DNA from: a virus
DNA: 64,000 bases
Strand: one strand, 5' to 3'
IMG/VR virus record: IMGVR_UViG_3300010403_000705
Span: 62,001 to 126,000 of that record
Both the position numbers and the translations under genes were made by a program. The number at the start of each line of letters is the position of its first letter. The first letter of the stretch is position 1. The notes under the pieces are model-generated. The model was not told the DNA's origin and did not search any database. It saw only the letters and a program-made list of their open reading frames with translations. This document shows, in pieces, positions 6,450 through 15,619 of this stretch.

Positions 6450-7907
6450 ATGATTAAAGTTGCCGGCAAACCGTCTTCAGATCCTATTCAAGAAAAACTG
6501 AGACAAAGCAAAAAAATTTGGAATAAGCAAGTCTCAGAATTTGCTGATGATCTTTTTCGTATCAAAGATACTATGAATGGTAAGCCTTCTAAATTTCATC
6601 CGGAAAAATCTTCAATTAAAGATCCTATTCCTGGAGATCCTGTAACTATTATTGGAGTTTTGGTAAGTGATTTTCAAGATATAGCTCAAAAAGGAAATGA
6701 TATTATAAGACAACAACTTGAATATTCTAAGACAAGAAAAAGGAAACAACCTAAACAGTCTTTAGCGCCAATGCCAACATCACCTAATAATAGTCCCTCT
6801 ACAATAGATCTGAGTAAGCAATTAACAGCAACAGCAGATATGTATCAGTTGATCGCTCTAGGATCAAATCCATTAACTAGATTTTTTGCTCGTTTACTTA
6901 ATCCATCTTTTGGAACCAGCCATAAAGCAAGGACTAGAAAATACAGAATGTCTTTGTTAAAATCTGCTGTAGAGATATTTAAAGATTTAGTCGATTTGGA
7001 AGCATTTATAGTAAAATCCTCTCCAGAAAGCATTTTTAATGCCAGCAAACTTCTTTCGAAAATAGAAGGTAACTGGAATTTTTTTAAGACTGGATTAAAT
7101 ACTTATAAAGAGACAATGACACAAGATATAGTTAATACAACTCCTATTGAAGATAAACTTAATGTGCGGACTGTTCCAAATGATAATATTACAATTACAG
7201 AGCCATCTAATAGTTACTCTTCATCACAGATAAATTCTATAATAGAAGATTATAAAAAATACAGTAACAATTTTACAGATATTAATTTAAAAAATCTTTT
7301 TTCTTTAATAGGAAAATTCTTAAGTGTTCCTATCGAGAATAAAAATAAAAAATCTTTGATAAGTTCCGAATTACAAAGTGAATATAATAAAGTATTAAGT
7401 ATTCTGAATATTAAATATAATACTAATGGTTCATCATTTAAAGAAGTTTGGGAAACTAAACAAGCGAAGGCGCAATTTCATACTGATCAATTAGAAGCGG
7501 TAGCAGATCGTTCAATCGAAAGATGGTTAGGTAAAATTAAACATCAGTTAGGTCCATCGAATAAAACATCTGCTTATAGGCTAGATATTTATAAGGCTGC
7601 TAATAAAGCTAGAGACTTAATAGATAAGATTATGGATTCTTTAGAAAAGGAAATGAATACTTCCCAGTTAGAAGGACTTGCTAATCAAATAACTGCTGAG
7701 TTTAAAATTATGGAAAGATTGATAAGGGAATTAGAATCCACTTTACGTGGTAAGAATTTTGATAAGTCTTTCATGGACCTCTTAGAAAGTGGTAAAATAA
7801 CTAATTTTGACCCTGAGTTAACTTCTGAGCAGCGGGGCAACCTTCAAAAAATGATTGAAAGAAGAAGGGTAAGAGAACTAACGGATTTTTACCAAAATAG
7901 GAAATAA
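6450..7907 (+). CDS. Large helical hypothetical protein (485 aa)
   Basis: Mostly alpha-helical with long Ser/Pro/Asn-rich linkers (around residues 100-120 and 225-245). Two helical modules, about residues 130-210 and 340-445, share a pattern of aromatic start (RFFARLL; RWLGKI), a basic Tyr-containing helix and a closing helix; the 411-aa protein next to the portal has a similar stretch. No enzymatic motif. It could be a virion or scaffold-like protein placed away from the structural block; that is inference. Confidence 0.55.
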   Translation: MIKVAGKPSSDPIQEKLRQSKKIWNKQVSEFADDLFRIKDTMNGKPSKFHPEKSSIKDPIPGDPVTIIGVLVSDFQDIAQKGNDIIRQQLEYSKTRKRKQPKQSLAPMPTSPNNSPSTIDLSKQLTATADMYQLIALGSNPLTRFFARLLNPSFGTSHKARTRKYRMSLLKSAVEIFKDLVDLEAFIVKSSPESIFNASKLLSKIEGNWNFFKTGLNTYKETMTQDIVNTTPIEDKLNVRTVPNDNITITEPSNSYSSSQINSIIEDYKKYSNNFTDINLKNLFSLIGKFLSVPIENKNKKSLISSELQSEYNKVLSILNIKYNTNGSSFKEVWETKQAKAQFHTDQLEAVADRSIERWLGKIKHQLGPSNKTSAYRLDIYKAANKARDLIDKIMDSLEKEMNTSQLEGLANQITAEFKIMERLIRELESTLRGKNFDKSFMDLLESGKITNFDPELTSEQRGNLQKMIERRRVRELTDFYQNRK

Positions 7908-7909
7908 GT

Positions 7910-8299
7910 ATGAGAGAAGGCTATTTATATATAGATAGTAATATTTTTCCAACTTATTTGGCAATATCAAGTCAAGAACAACAACAAGGGTTAATGCATG
8001 TCGATTGGCCACCGCCGGTAATGGCATTTGTATATGCTGCTCCACAAGTTAATAAATTTTGGATGAAAAACACTCCAAGTCCTTTGGATATTGTATTTTG
8101 TTGTAGTGGAGAAATAGTAGATATTTGTAAAGGGGAGCCATATTGTACTTCAACAATTGGAAATAAATATAGTGATTTAGTTATTGAGTTACCATACGGT
8201 ACGATTTCTAAATTAGGAATTGTAGAAAAACATAAGGCAGGTATTATAACACCTAAAGCTAATGAATTGCGACAGATATTTGGACAGTTAAAATTATAA
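7910..8299 (+). CDS. DUF192-family protein
   Basis: Matches the DUF192 pattern: an early QGLMHVDWPP, the central FWMKNTPSPLDIVFC, and a closing VIELPYGTISKLGI. Bacterial members are mostly exported proteins of unknown function. This one (129 aa) has no signal peptide, so it probably stays in the cytoplasm or the virion. It follows the 485-aa gene after two bases and precedes the FtsK-like gene. Confidence 0.8.
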   Translation: MREGYLYIDSNIFPTYLAISSQEQQQGLMHVDWPPPVMAFVYAAPQVNKFWMKNTPSPLDIVFCCSGEIVDICKGEPYCTSTIGNKYSDLVIELPYGTISKLGIVEKHKAGIITPKANELRQIFGQLKL

Positions 8300-8339
8300 C
8301 ATAACCTCTCCCATCGAAGAAAGTGGTTGGGGAAAGTGT

Positions 8340-9335
8340 ATGAACAATCAACATATTCATGATTTTAATAAGATCCTTCGTAACTTTAATATTAAAGCTA
8401 CTTGTGTAAACTATAAAGCTATAGATAATTACTTTTTCTATGATTTAAAATTATCTCCTCAAACTAAAGTTCGAGATATCCAAAGATATAATGATGAAAT
8501 TTCTTTATCATTAAAGTCACCTAATAAATCAAATATTAAAATTCTTCATCAAGAAGGTATTGTGAGGTTAGAGTTTGCCGCACCTCGCACACACGTATTA
8601 AAATTATTTGATTATTTTACAAATAATAATGTGCCTAAGGGAGAACTAATGTGTCTTCTTGGTCAATCACTTGATGGTAACAAAATGTGGATGGATTTAG
8701 CACAAAATCCACACATGATCATTTCTGGGACTACCGGATCTGGTAAAAGCACCTTGTTACATAATATCATTGCAAATTTATTCAACTACAGTAAAGTTAA
8801 ACTTTATTTAGTTGATCCAAAAAATGTAGAATTTATCGAATATGATAAAAAAATTAAAAATGATGTGAATGTTTCATATACTTACCATGATGCTTTGCTT
8901 GTTTTAGACTCATTACTAGAAACGATGGAGTATCGATATTCATTGTTACATAGTAATCGAAAGGAAGAATTCCCTCCTATCGTTTTAATTATTGATGAAT
9001 TTTCAGATTTAATTATGCAGGATGTGAATAATGAATTTTATGAAAAACTTTGTCGACTCGCTCAGAAATGTAGAGCTGCAAAAATTCATATTATTCTTTC
9101 AACACAAAGACCTTCTGTAAATATTATTAATGGAACAATTAAAGCTAATTTTCCTGCTCGTATTGCGTGTAGAGTTGCAAGTCATGTAGATTCAAAAGTA
9201 GTATTGGATGCTACAGGTGCTGAAAATCTAATGGGCAAAGGCGATGCTTTGGTTAAGGATAATTATAGATCTATGGAAAGATTTCAAATAGCATATACTG
9301 ACTCTTCAGAAGTGTGTACATATTTTGGTGAATAA
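8340..9335 (+). CDS. FtsK/SpoIIIE-type DNA-translocating ATPase
   Basis: Walker A GTTGSGKSTLL near residue 130, LVDPKNVEFIEYD after it, Walker B VLIIDEFSDLI near 220, then the family's ILSTQRPSVNIINGTIKANF and a glycine-rich end. This is the motor core of FtsK/SpoIIIE, a hexameric dsDNA pump. At 331 aa it has no membrane segments and no C-terminal gamma winged helix, so sequence-directed loading is not expected. Possible jobs are genome segregation, decatenation with the nearby topoisomerase, or DNA transfer; none is proven. Its stop overlaps the next start (TAATG). Confidence 0.85.
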   Translation: MNNQHIHDFNKILRNFNIKATCVNYKAIDNYFFYDLKLSPQTKVRDIQRYNDEISLSLKSPNKSNIKILHQEGIVRLEFAAPRTHVLKLFDYFTNNNVPKGELMCLLGQSLDGNKMWMDLAQNPHMIISGTTGSGKSTLLHNIIANLFNYSKVKLYLVDPKNVEFIEYDKKIKNDVNVSYTYHDALLVLDSLLETMEYRYSLLHSNRKEEFPPIVLIIDEFSDLIMQDVNNEFYEKLCRLAQKCRAAKIHIILSTQRPSVNIINGTIKANFPARIACRVASHVDSKVVLDATGAENLMGKGDALVKDNYRSMERFQIAYTDSSEVCTYFGE

Positions 9336-10624
9336 TGAAAGAAAATAATTTATTGAATATTGATGAATTAATAGCTCTATTTATGGAAGAGCATAAGCAA
9401 GGTATTATTACTTTACATAAAACTTATTTTAGTAATAATGAATTATCAATTGAAAAATTAATTTCCGAACTAATCGTGGAACTTAGAACTGGCTGCGTTG
9501 ATTTTCTTAACAAAGAATATCCGCAGTCAGAGCTAGGTTCTTATTTATTTTATATAGCTAACGAATTCTGTAAGAAAAAATCAATACCAATTATTAAGAA
9601 AAAATCAGAATACATATGTCCAGGCTGTATGTTTTTGAACAAACATACAGGCTTGTTAGCAAGTAACAATGGTATATTTATTTGCAAAAAATGCGAATTA
9701 GGTCTGGAAAAATCTATAGATCGTAAAGATATTTTGTTGTATAAAACATTTTTTATTCACAATAAGCAAGGATATCGATGTGATAATTGTTCAAGATTTA
9801 TTCCACATCCGTTAGATAATAATACGGTTATTTCATGTCCTTATTATGATTGTATGTTTGTGGGAAGCTGGGATAAATTAAAAAGAATGCATCACCCAGT
9901 TGCTGCAGATAAAAATGATGGTGTTGAAACAATTAAATTAGTAGAAAAATTAGAACCTATAACACCAGAGAAAATTGATAAAACATTACAAGATCAGATA
10001 TGTCATTTAAAAAATATTATTAATTCACAAATAGATAGTGTGGCATATTCTAGTTCTGAATTTACTATAAAAAATAAACTTTGTTGCTATCGAGCATTTT
10101 TAAATTTGCTCGATAAATTCCCTATGGGAATGGTAAATTATTTGCTGCATAATAGTAGAAGTGGAGGTTTTCAACAAAAGATATTTCAAGAGTATATAAA
10201 TATTTTAGAAAAATCTCTTCCTTATTCTTTTAAGAAAAATAATAAAATTTATAAGATTGAATCTTTGCTGGACGAACAATTATCATTGTTCGACGGCATA
10301 AGTGTATTTGAAGGGGTCGTTTCACCAAAACTAGAAGTGAAAAATAATACTAGCGAGTTTTACATTGGTGGACGAAAAGCCTCTTACGCTAAGCCTTATT
10401 ATATTGGTAAAATCTTATCAATCTCTGATAAGAAGACTAAAGAGTCTTTAATGAATAATATTGAAGAATATGGGTTTTTTAAAATTAAATTAAAAAATGT
10501 ATCTCCTGGTATAGAGGTGATCGTAAGTCATTTGAGAATACCGCCTCATTATCAAATGGGCGGTATGGTATATGTTAATAGATTAAGAAAAAATATAATT
10601 GAACAAGCTCGTTCAGAATTTTAG
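9335..10624 (+). CDS. Zinc-finger protein of unknown function (429 aa)
   Basis: Two Cys4-type clusters lie in the first half: CPGC with CKKC (about residues 90-120), then CDNC with CPYYDC (about 150-170). The rest is mixed, with an ordered C-terminal domain that includes GGRKASYAKPYYIGKIL. Ends in TAG, showing that TAG is a stop in this genome. It contains several inverted repeats of 8-10 bp. Zinc ribbons suggest nucleic-acid or polymerase binding, but I cannot assign a role. Translationally coupled to the FtsK-like gene. Confidence 0.6.
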   Translation: MKENNLLNIDELIALFMEEHKQGIITLHKTYFSNNELSIEKLISELIVELRTGCVDFLNKEYPQSELGSYLFYIANEFCKKKSIPIIKKKSEYICPGCMFLNKHTGLLASNNGIFICKKCELGLEKSIDRKDILLYKTFFIHNKQGYRCDNCSRFIPHPLDNNTVISCPYYDCMFVGSWDKLKRMHHPVAADKNDGVETIKLVEKLEPITPEKIDKTLQDQICHLKNIINSQIDSVAYSSSEFTIKNKLCCYRAFLNLLDKFPMGMVNYLLHNSRSGGFQQKIFQEYINILEKSLPYSFKKNNKIYKIESLLDEQLSLFDGISVFEGVVSPKLEVKNNTSEFYIGGRKASYAKPYYIGKILSISDKKTKESLMNNIEEYGFFKIKLKNVSPGIEVIVSHLRIPPHYQMGGMVYVNRLRKNIIEQARSEF

Positions 10625-10628
10625 TTAT

Positions 10629-11042
10629 ATGCAAAATTTGGCAAAAGTGAATTTATCTAGTTCTTTTTTTATTCGTGCTAGATGCAGTAGATGTGGACAA
10701 AAACCATTGTATTATTTTTATTCAAGAAATCCAGTTCTATGGTATGATCCAAATAAGAGTAAAAATATTTTTGATTTAATAAAACGTCACTATAAAAGGT
10801 TTTCTGTAGATGAATTTATTATAAATCATATTAGAGACGCAGCAAAGATAGGTTATTATAATCATTCTGTTAATTATAAAGGATATAAACCAAAATTACA
10901 TAGAACTAGGGGTGTAAACCCGGTTTTTGATTTTGTTGAGTTTCTTACTTGTAATTGTGGATATAGTATTTGGTCTTTCGCTGAAAAATCTATTGCTAAT
11001 AGAAAAGAAATTAATAATAGAAAAGCAAGATATAATTTTTAA
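10629..11042 (+). CDS. Small zinc-ribbon-like hypothetical protein (137 aa)
   Basis: I prefer ATG 10629, four bases after the previous stop, to a TTG start inside the previous gene. A possible split zinc ribbon is formed by CSRC near residue 20 and CNC near residue 110. The C-terminus is basic. Not recognised. It ends the first long gene run; a leader region with a candidate promoter follows. Confidence 0.5.
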   Translation: MQNLAKVNLSSSFFIRARCSRCGQKPLYYFYSRNPVLWYDPNKSKNIFDLIKRHYKRFSVDEFIINHIRDAAKIGYYNHSVNYKGYKPKLHRTRGVNPVFDFVEFLTCNCGYSIWSFAEKSIANRKEINNRKARYNF

Positions 11043-11076
11043 TGTTAACTACGATAATTTTTTATTTTAACAGCTC

Positions 11077-11110
11077 TTGAAATACTGAAAAATGATGTTA
11101 TCTTAGAATA
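11077..11110 (+). promoter_or_regulatory. Candidate promoter upstream of topA
   Basis: TTGAAA (11077-11082) and TATCTT (11099-11104) are 16 bases apart, with TGT directly before the second element as in extended -10 promoters. The string TGTTATCTTARAATA recurs at 24940-24954 before another gene, which supports a shared signal. About 50 bases remain to the start codon. Confidence 0.4.
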
Positions 11111-11160
11111 GATAGAATAAAATAATTTATATTTTTGCTTGATAAATTTTGGGAATAACC

Positions 11161-12951
11161 ATGAAAACATTAATAATAGTCGAATCTCCTTCCAAAGGAG
11201 AAAGTATACAAAATTATCTTGGTAAAGATTTTATTGTAATGGCAAGTAAAGGTCACATTACTGATCTTGCAAAAGGTGGAAGGCATAATTTAGGAGTGGA
11301 TATTGAGGATAATTTTAAACCACGATATGTATTAATGGAAGACAAAGTTCAAACATTGAATCAACTGATTAATGCGGCAAAAAAAGTTGATCAAATTTTT
11401 GTAGCTTCTGATCCTGATAGAGAGGGAGAAGCTATTGCATGGCATCTTGCGCAAAGATTAGAAGGGGTAGGTAAACCGATTAAGAGAATGGTTTTTAATG
11501 AAATAAAAAAAGATAAACTACTAAAGGCAGTTAAAGATGTGCGTGATATTAATATGGACCTTTTTCATGCGCAAGAAGCTCGCCGAATATTAGATAGAAT
11601 TGTTGGTTTCATGGCTTCGCCGTTTCTAATGAATTTTTTTGGTCCAAAGCTTTCAGCAGGACGCGTACAATCTGTTGTAACAAAAATGGTTATTGATCGT
11701 GAAAGAGAAATAGAAGCTTTTGTACCAGAAGATTTTTGGACGATACAAGTAATATTATCTAAAGATAACAAAAATGGTTTTAGTACTAAATATTCTGGAA
11801 AATTACTAGATGCTAAAAATGCTGAATTGATGCGAGATAAATTAGCATCCGCTAGTGATTATGTGGTATCTGATGTTATTGCGGAAGAAGAGAAAAAAGG
11901 ACCTGTTGCACCATTGGTAACCTCTAGTTTACAGCGCTTAATGTCTAGACAATATGGGTTTTCGGCTGATAGAACTATGAAAGCTGCTCAATCGCTATAC
12001 GAATCTGGCTACTGCACTTATATTAGAACTGATTCTGTAAGAATAGGTGATGAGGCTTTAGCAGAAGTCCGACAATGGTTAACAGATAATAAATATGTAA
12101 TTCCTAAAAAACCAAATTCTTATAAGAATAAGGATGCGGCACAAGATGCCCATGAATGCATTAGACCATCTAATCTAACATTAATTCCAAATAATAATAT
12201 GTCAATAATTGATCCTGACGAAAAATTAGTTTATGAGTCTATCTGGAAATATTTTATTGCTAGTCAAATGATGCCAGCAGTATATAATACTTTAAAAATT
12301 ACTGCTCATGTAAAAGACGATAAAAAAGCAGAAGTTAAAGCATCTGGTAAAGCATTAAAAATAAGTGGATATTTAGATATTTTGGGAGTTGTAGATGATA
12401 GTAAAATCGATATTCCTAACCTAGACAAAGGTGATCCACTTAAACTTTTTGGTAAAATTCCAGTTAGGATGGAGAAAAAACAGACACAACCACCTCCAAG
12501 GTTTTCAGAGGATAAATTAATTAAAGAATTAGATATTAGAAATATTGGTAGACCAGCTACTTACGCAGATTTATTGAGCAAAATTTGTAATAGGAATTAC
12601 GTCGAAAAGAAAGGCAGCGTTTTCCATGCTACAGATCTAGGCAAACAAATTACTGATGTGCTGTCTGGTTATTTTGCATTTATGAATTATGATTATACTG
12701 CTAAAATGGAAAAATTGTTAGACGAAATTGAATGCGGTAAAATTAATCATACCGATATGTTAAAAAACTTTTATCCAGAATTTAAATCAGAATTAGATAA
12801 AGCATACCTTGGATATGGTGGCACATTGTGTGATAAATGTGGCAGTGCAATGGTAACAAGAACCGTTAAAATTTCTGGTAATAAATTTCTTGCCTGCTCT
12901 GCTTATCCAAGATGCAATAATACTAAGAATATGGAGAAAAATGAAAAGTAA
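11161..12951 (+). CDS. topA: DNA topoisomerase I (type IA)
   Basis: Type IA topoisomerase relaxing negative supercoils through a 5'-phosphotyrosine. TOPRIM domain at the N-terminus: MKTLIIVESPSKG and SDPDREGEAIAWHL. Then HAQEARRILDRIVG, SAGRVQS and the active-site Tyr in TYIRTDSVRIGDE. One C4 zinc finger closes the protein (CDKC then CSAYPRC). At 596 aa it is shorter than the 865-aa E. coli enzyme, mainly in the C-terminal zinc-repeat region. ATG 11161 follows a GGGA ribosome-binding site; a TTG four codons upstream is less likely. Confidence 0.95.
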   Translation: MKTLIIVESPSKGESIQNYLGKDFIVMASKGHITDLAKGGRHNLGVDIEDNFKPRYVLMEDKVQTLNQLINAAKKVDQIFVASDPDREGEAIAWHLAQRLEGVGKPIKRMVFNEIKKDKLLKAVKDVRDINMDLFHAQEARRILDRIVGFMASPFLMNFFGPKLSAGRVQSVVTKMVIDREREIEAFVPEDFWTIQVILSKDNKNGFSTKYSGKLLDAKNAELMRDKLASASDYVVSDVIAEEEKKGPVAPLVTSSLQRLMSRQYGFSADRTMKAAQSLYESGYCTYIRTDSVRIGDEALAEVRQWLTDNKYVIPKKPNSYKNKDAAQDAHECIRPSNLTLIPNNNMSIIDPDEKLVYESIWKYFIASQMMPAVYNTLKITAHVKDDKKAEVKASGKALKISGYLDILGVVDDSKIDIPNLDKGDPLKLFGKIPVRMEKKQTQPPPRFSEDKLIKELDIRNIGRPATYADLLSKICNRNYVEKKGSVFHATDLGKQITDVLSGYFAFMNYDYTAKMEKLLDEIECGKINHTDMLKNFYPEFKSELDKAYLGYGGTLCDKCGSAMVTRTVKISGNKFLACSAYPRCNNTKNMEKNEK

Positions 12952-13228
12952 AAGATTATCACATTTTGACCTGGAAGTTAGAAATGGTCTTTGTAATATA
13001 GATATAATTCAACACTCTGATACTAAAGAGATGGTCTCTGAAGATATTGTAGATGATACAGATGCAAATTCTTTGCAAGTATGGTGGGAAATAGTATTCG
13101 AAACTTGTCAGTATGAAACTGGTGCTGATTTTTCCAATAAAAGTTCATTTGTAATCTATAAATTAGATGATCTTAATAGATTATCAGAAGCTTTCCAGAA
13201 AGCTATTAAGGAAACTCGTAACAGATGA
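12941..13228 (+). CDS. Small hypothetical protein (95 aa)
   Basis: ATG 12941 lies in the topA end with GGAG just upstream. An open extension exists further into topA but is unlikely to be used. The product is acidic in the middle (HSDTKEMVSEDIVDDTDANS) with an aromatic helix after it (LQVWWEIVFETCQYE). No recognised family. It overlaps the next start by four bases (ATGA). Confidence 0.6.
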   Translation: MKSKRLSHFDLEVRNGLCNIDIIQHSDTKEMVSEDIVDDTDANSLQVWWEIVFETCQYETGADFSNKSSFVIYKLDDLNRLSEAFQKAIKETRNR

Positions 13229-14544
13229 GAAATAACAAAAAAAGTACAAAAACAGAGTGTATTGATTCAAAATTTTTTGAATCTCAAGAACATCTTTCTA
13301 GAGAAATATTAGATAAGATGAAGCCTCGGATTGAATCTGTGGGAGCTGACAGACCCACTGCTAATTTCATTGACTTAATGAATTGGGTAATGCATTCTTT
13401 TTCTTCCTATATGAAAGATCAAGAAAATTTAAATAAATATGTTAATAACAGAATTATCATTGATGGTCAGTTTTTAACTTTTTGTAAAGAAACTGGAGTA
13501 GATGTTAGTTGCTTATACAAAGATTCTATCATTTCTTGGAAGACTGATCACGACTTTGAAAAATTTTTTATGCAAGGCATTTTTTTAATTAAATCAAAAA
13601 ATGTGGAATTTTTACATGCCGCCTTGTTTCATAAAGGCAATCAGCATGAAGATGAAGTGAGTTTTTTTGTTGTTGTTTCAAATAATAATTATAATGAATA
13701 TGTAAAACTAAGAAATTCTTTTGATAATTGGGTTTTAAAAAGAGACAGAAGTAATCTTAATATACGAGTAATAGATGGAGAAGATATACCATATACTAAA
13801 GATTACAACTGGGATAGTTTATTTTTGCCCAGTGATATTAAAAAAGAGTTACAAAGTTTGGTTGAAAATTTTTTATCCTCTAAAGAATTTTATGAAAGTA
13901 ATAAGATTCCATGGAAAAGAGGAGTATTGTTATACGGTAAACCTGGTAATGGAAAAACTTCTATTATTAGAACTATAATATCTATGTATAATTTTAAACC
14001 TGTTACTATTGTGCCAGGAGGCAACGATGAGGCAGTTAGAGAAGCTTTTTCATATGCTGAAGAACAAAGTCCATCATTATTGTATTTTGAAGATTCAGAT
14101 TCTATGTTAGATAAAAATGTCGATACTTCTTCTTTTTTAAATTTAATGGATGGTATTTCAGCTAAAAACGGTTTATTAGTTATTGCTACTGCTAATGATG
14201 TGAAGAAACTAAAACCCAGTATTACAGATCGTCCTTCTAGATTCGATAGAAAATTTGAAATTCCTCTTCCAAATCAAGAAATGGCGTATATATATCTTAA
14301 GAGATGGTTTGGTTCTCTATTGACTAACAGTAAATGTAAAGAACTGTCTAAGTATGCAGAAAAATCAGAATTTTCTTACGCATACTTAAAAGAGCTTTAT
14401 ATTTCTGCTATGTTTGAAGCTTTAGCTCATAATCGTAAATCTCCAACAGAAAAAGATATAGAAAACTCTTTAAATCGTCTCATCAAAGATAAAAATATTA
14501 TTAACGGTAATAAAATAATAAGTACTGATAAGTATTTTAAATGA
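13225..14544 (+). CDS. AAA+ ATPase (BCS1/FtsH-like AAA domain)
   Basis: The N-terminal 200 residues are unassigned. The AAA module follows: an entry segment YNWDSLFLPSDIKKEL, Walker A LLYGKPGNGKTS near residue 238, Walker B SLLYFEDSDSM, sensor-1 VIATANDVKKL, and the arginine-finger region RPSRFDRKFEIPLP. The order and RPSRFDR motif resemble BCS1-type AAA proteins, which remodel or unfold partners. It has no protease domain; the M41-type peptidase at 29.9 kb lacks an ATPase, but the two are 16 kb apart and pairing is only a hypothesis. Confidence 0.8.
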   Translation: MRNNKKSTKTECIDSKFFESQEHLSREILDKMKPRIESVGADRPTANFIDLMNWVMHSFSSYMKDQENLNKYVNNRIIIDGQFLTFCKETGVDVSCLYKDSIISWKTDHDFEKFFMQGIFLIKSKNVEFLHAALFHKGNQHEDEVSFFVVVSNNNYNEYVKLRNSFDNWVLKRDRSNLNIRVIDGEDIPYTKDYNWDSLFLPSDIKKELQSLVENFLSSKEFYESNKIPWKRGVLLYGKPGNGKTSIIRTIISMYNFKPVTIVPGGNDEAVREAFSYAEEQSPSLLYFEDSDSMLDKNVDTSSFLNLMDGISAKNGLLVIATANDVKKLKPSITDRPSRFDRKFEIPLPNQEMAYIYLKRWFGSLLTNSKCKELSKYAEKSEFSYAYLKELYISAMFEALAHNRKSPTEKDIENSLNRLIKDKNIINGNKIISTDKYFK

Positions 14545-14570
14545 AAGTTAAAATAGGTTAGTTTACAATT

Positions 14571-14900
14571 ATGTCTCAAAATGATACGTTAAACAAAATG
14601 AAGAAAACTTTTAAACAGGCAGTAAAAGGAGGTGAAACCGCAAGCCACGACTCAAAAAATAATGAAGCTGTATTAGCTCAACCATTAGAAGTCAGAGTCT
14701 ATAATAATAATTTTGATAGAGCACTACGAGCATTTAGAGCATTGGTGCAAAAAGAACGAATACTATCAACATATAAAGAAAAACAAACTTACGAAAAACC
14801 TTCTCAAAGAAAAAGAAGAAAACGTAATGAAATGAAAAGAAAACTCTTGGAAAACTCTGATAAACAAAGAGTGTACAAAAAGAGTGAAATTATAGAATAA
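14571..14900 (+). CDS. rpsU: Ribosomal protein bS21 with N-terminal extension
   Basis: Residues about 39-95 follow bS21 closely: VRVYNNNFDRALRAFRALVQ, then ILSTYKEKQTYEKPSQRKRRKR, against the family's VxNNNxxxALRxxKRxxxxxGIL...YEKPSxxRRRK. bS21 joins the 30S subunit near the anti-Shine-Dalgarno region and affects initiation. Viral bS21 genes are known in several phage groups. Here about 38 extra residues precede the domain. A phage copy could replace host bS21 and bias ribosomes to phage messages; that is inference. Preceded by a 26-bp gap without a strong ribosome-binding site. Confidence 0.85.
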   Translation: MSQNDTLNKMKKTFKQAVKGGETASHDSKNNEAVLAQPLEVRVYNNNFDRALRAFRALVQKERILSTYKEKQTYEKPSQRKRRKRNEMKRKLLENSDKQRVYKKSEIIE

Positions 14901-14914
14901 TTAGGAAAAAGATC

Positions 14915-15610
14915 ATGTCTAACAGAAGCGTTAAAATATTCAGAAATTCCGACAGGGATAAACCTGAGGTACATAAAAATTATGTACCTCAATACCAAAC
15001 AATGGGTATTGAGCCAGAAGAATTCAAAAGTGCTATGATATCAGGTGTTACTTCATCAAAAGTAAGTACTGAAATACCATTAACTAATCCACGAGCTAAA
15101 AGATCAGCTGTTAGACAACCTTATGCAAAAGTGATTCCTTCCCCGGTCGGAAGGGGAAGAGGTCCTGTGCCTAATGTTGGAAATAATATGGAGCATACTT
15201 GGTCTTCTGTAAATGGTGAAATCATAGACGATTTGTCAGAAGAGTCAATTGATGATCAAAAAAAAATGATTGACAATAATGATTTCGTAACTTCTAATGC
15301 ATTAGGAATTAATGATTCTTCAGAGTCTGAGTACTCTGAGGAGTATATAAAATCTTATATGACACAAAAAGATTTGCAAGAAGTAATTGAAGAAAAAGAT
15401 ACATCAAGCTTACTTGATGTCCAAGAAGATGAATATGTTTTGTTAATTAAAGGAATACTTTGTGAGATAGGTTCTTTTGATTTTATTCAAAATGAAGTAA
15501 AAAAAATAGTATTTTCAGAACACGAACTGTATAGAGAAAATACTATTTCTGTAGATGATTTAATAGTTTTGAAAAGAATAAAAATAAAGATAGGTGTGTT
15601 TTTAGAATAA
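14915..15610 (+). CDS. Hypothetical protein, partly disordered (231 aa)
   Basis: First half is low-complexity and basic with a PSPVGRGRGPVPN linker; second half is acidic and helical and may form a small domain (DEYVLLIKGILCEIGSFDFI). No recognised motif. Two perfect inverted repeats lie inside it, near codon 17 and near codon 200. A ribosome-binding site (TAGGAAAAAG) precedes the ATG. Confidence 0.55.
   Translation: MSNRSVKIFRNSDRDKPEVHKNYVPQYQTMGIEPEEFKSAMISGVTSSKVSTEIPLTNPRAKRSAVRQPYAKVIPSPVGRGRGPVPNVGNNMEHTWSSVNGEIIDDLSEESIDDQKKMIDNNDFVTSNALGINDSSESEYSEEYIKSYMTQKDLQEVIEEKDTSSLLDVQEDEYVLLIKGILCEIGSFDFIQNEVKKIVFSEHELYRENTISVDDLIVLKRIKIKIGVFLE
14965..14991. repeat. Intragenic perfect inverted repeat, 12-bp stem, 3-nt loop
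   Basis: Arms TGAGGTACATAA (14965-14976) and TTATGTACCTCA (14980-14991) are exact reverse complements, 50 bases after the start codon of the 231-aa gene. Confidence 0.85.
15504..15548. repeat. Intragenic perfect inverted repeat, 13-bp stem, 19-nt loop
   Basis: Arms AAATAGTATTTTC (15504-15516) and GAAAATACTATTT (15536-15548) are exact reverse complements, close to the 3' end of the 231-aa gene. Confidence 0.8.
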
Positions 15611-15619
15611 GGAGTTATC

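Noticed and set aside
9335-10624. Alternative genetic code (TAG read as Gln, as in some huge phages)
   Set aside because: TAG ends this gene and def at the expected places, and TAA and TGA end others; no conserved gene contains an internal TAG.
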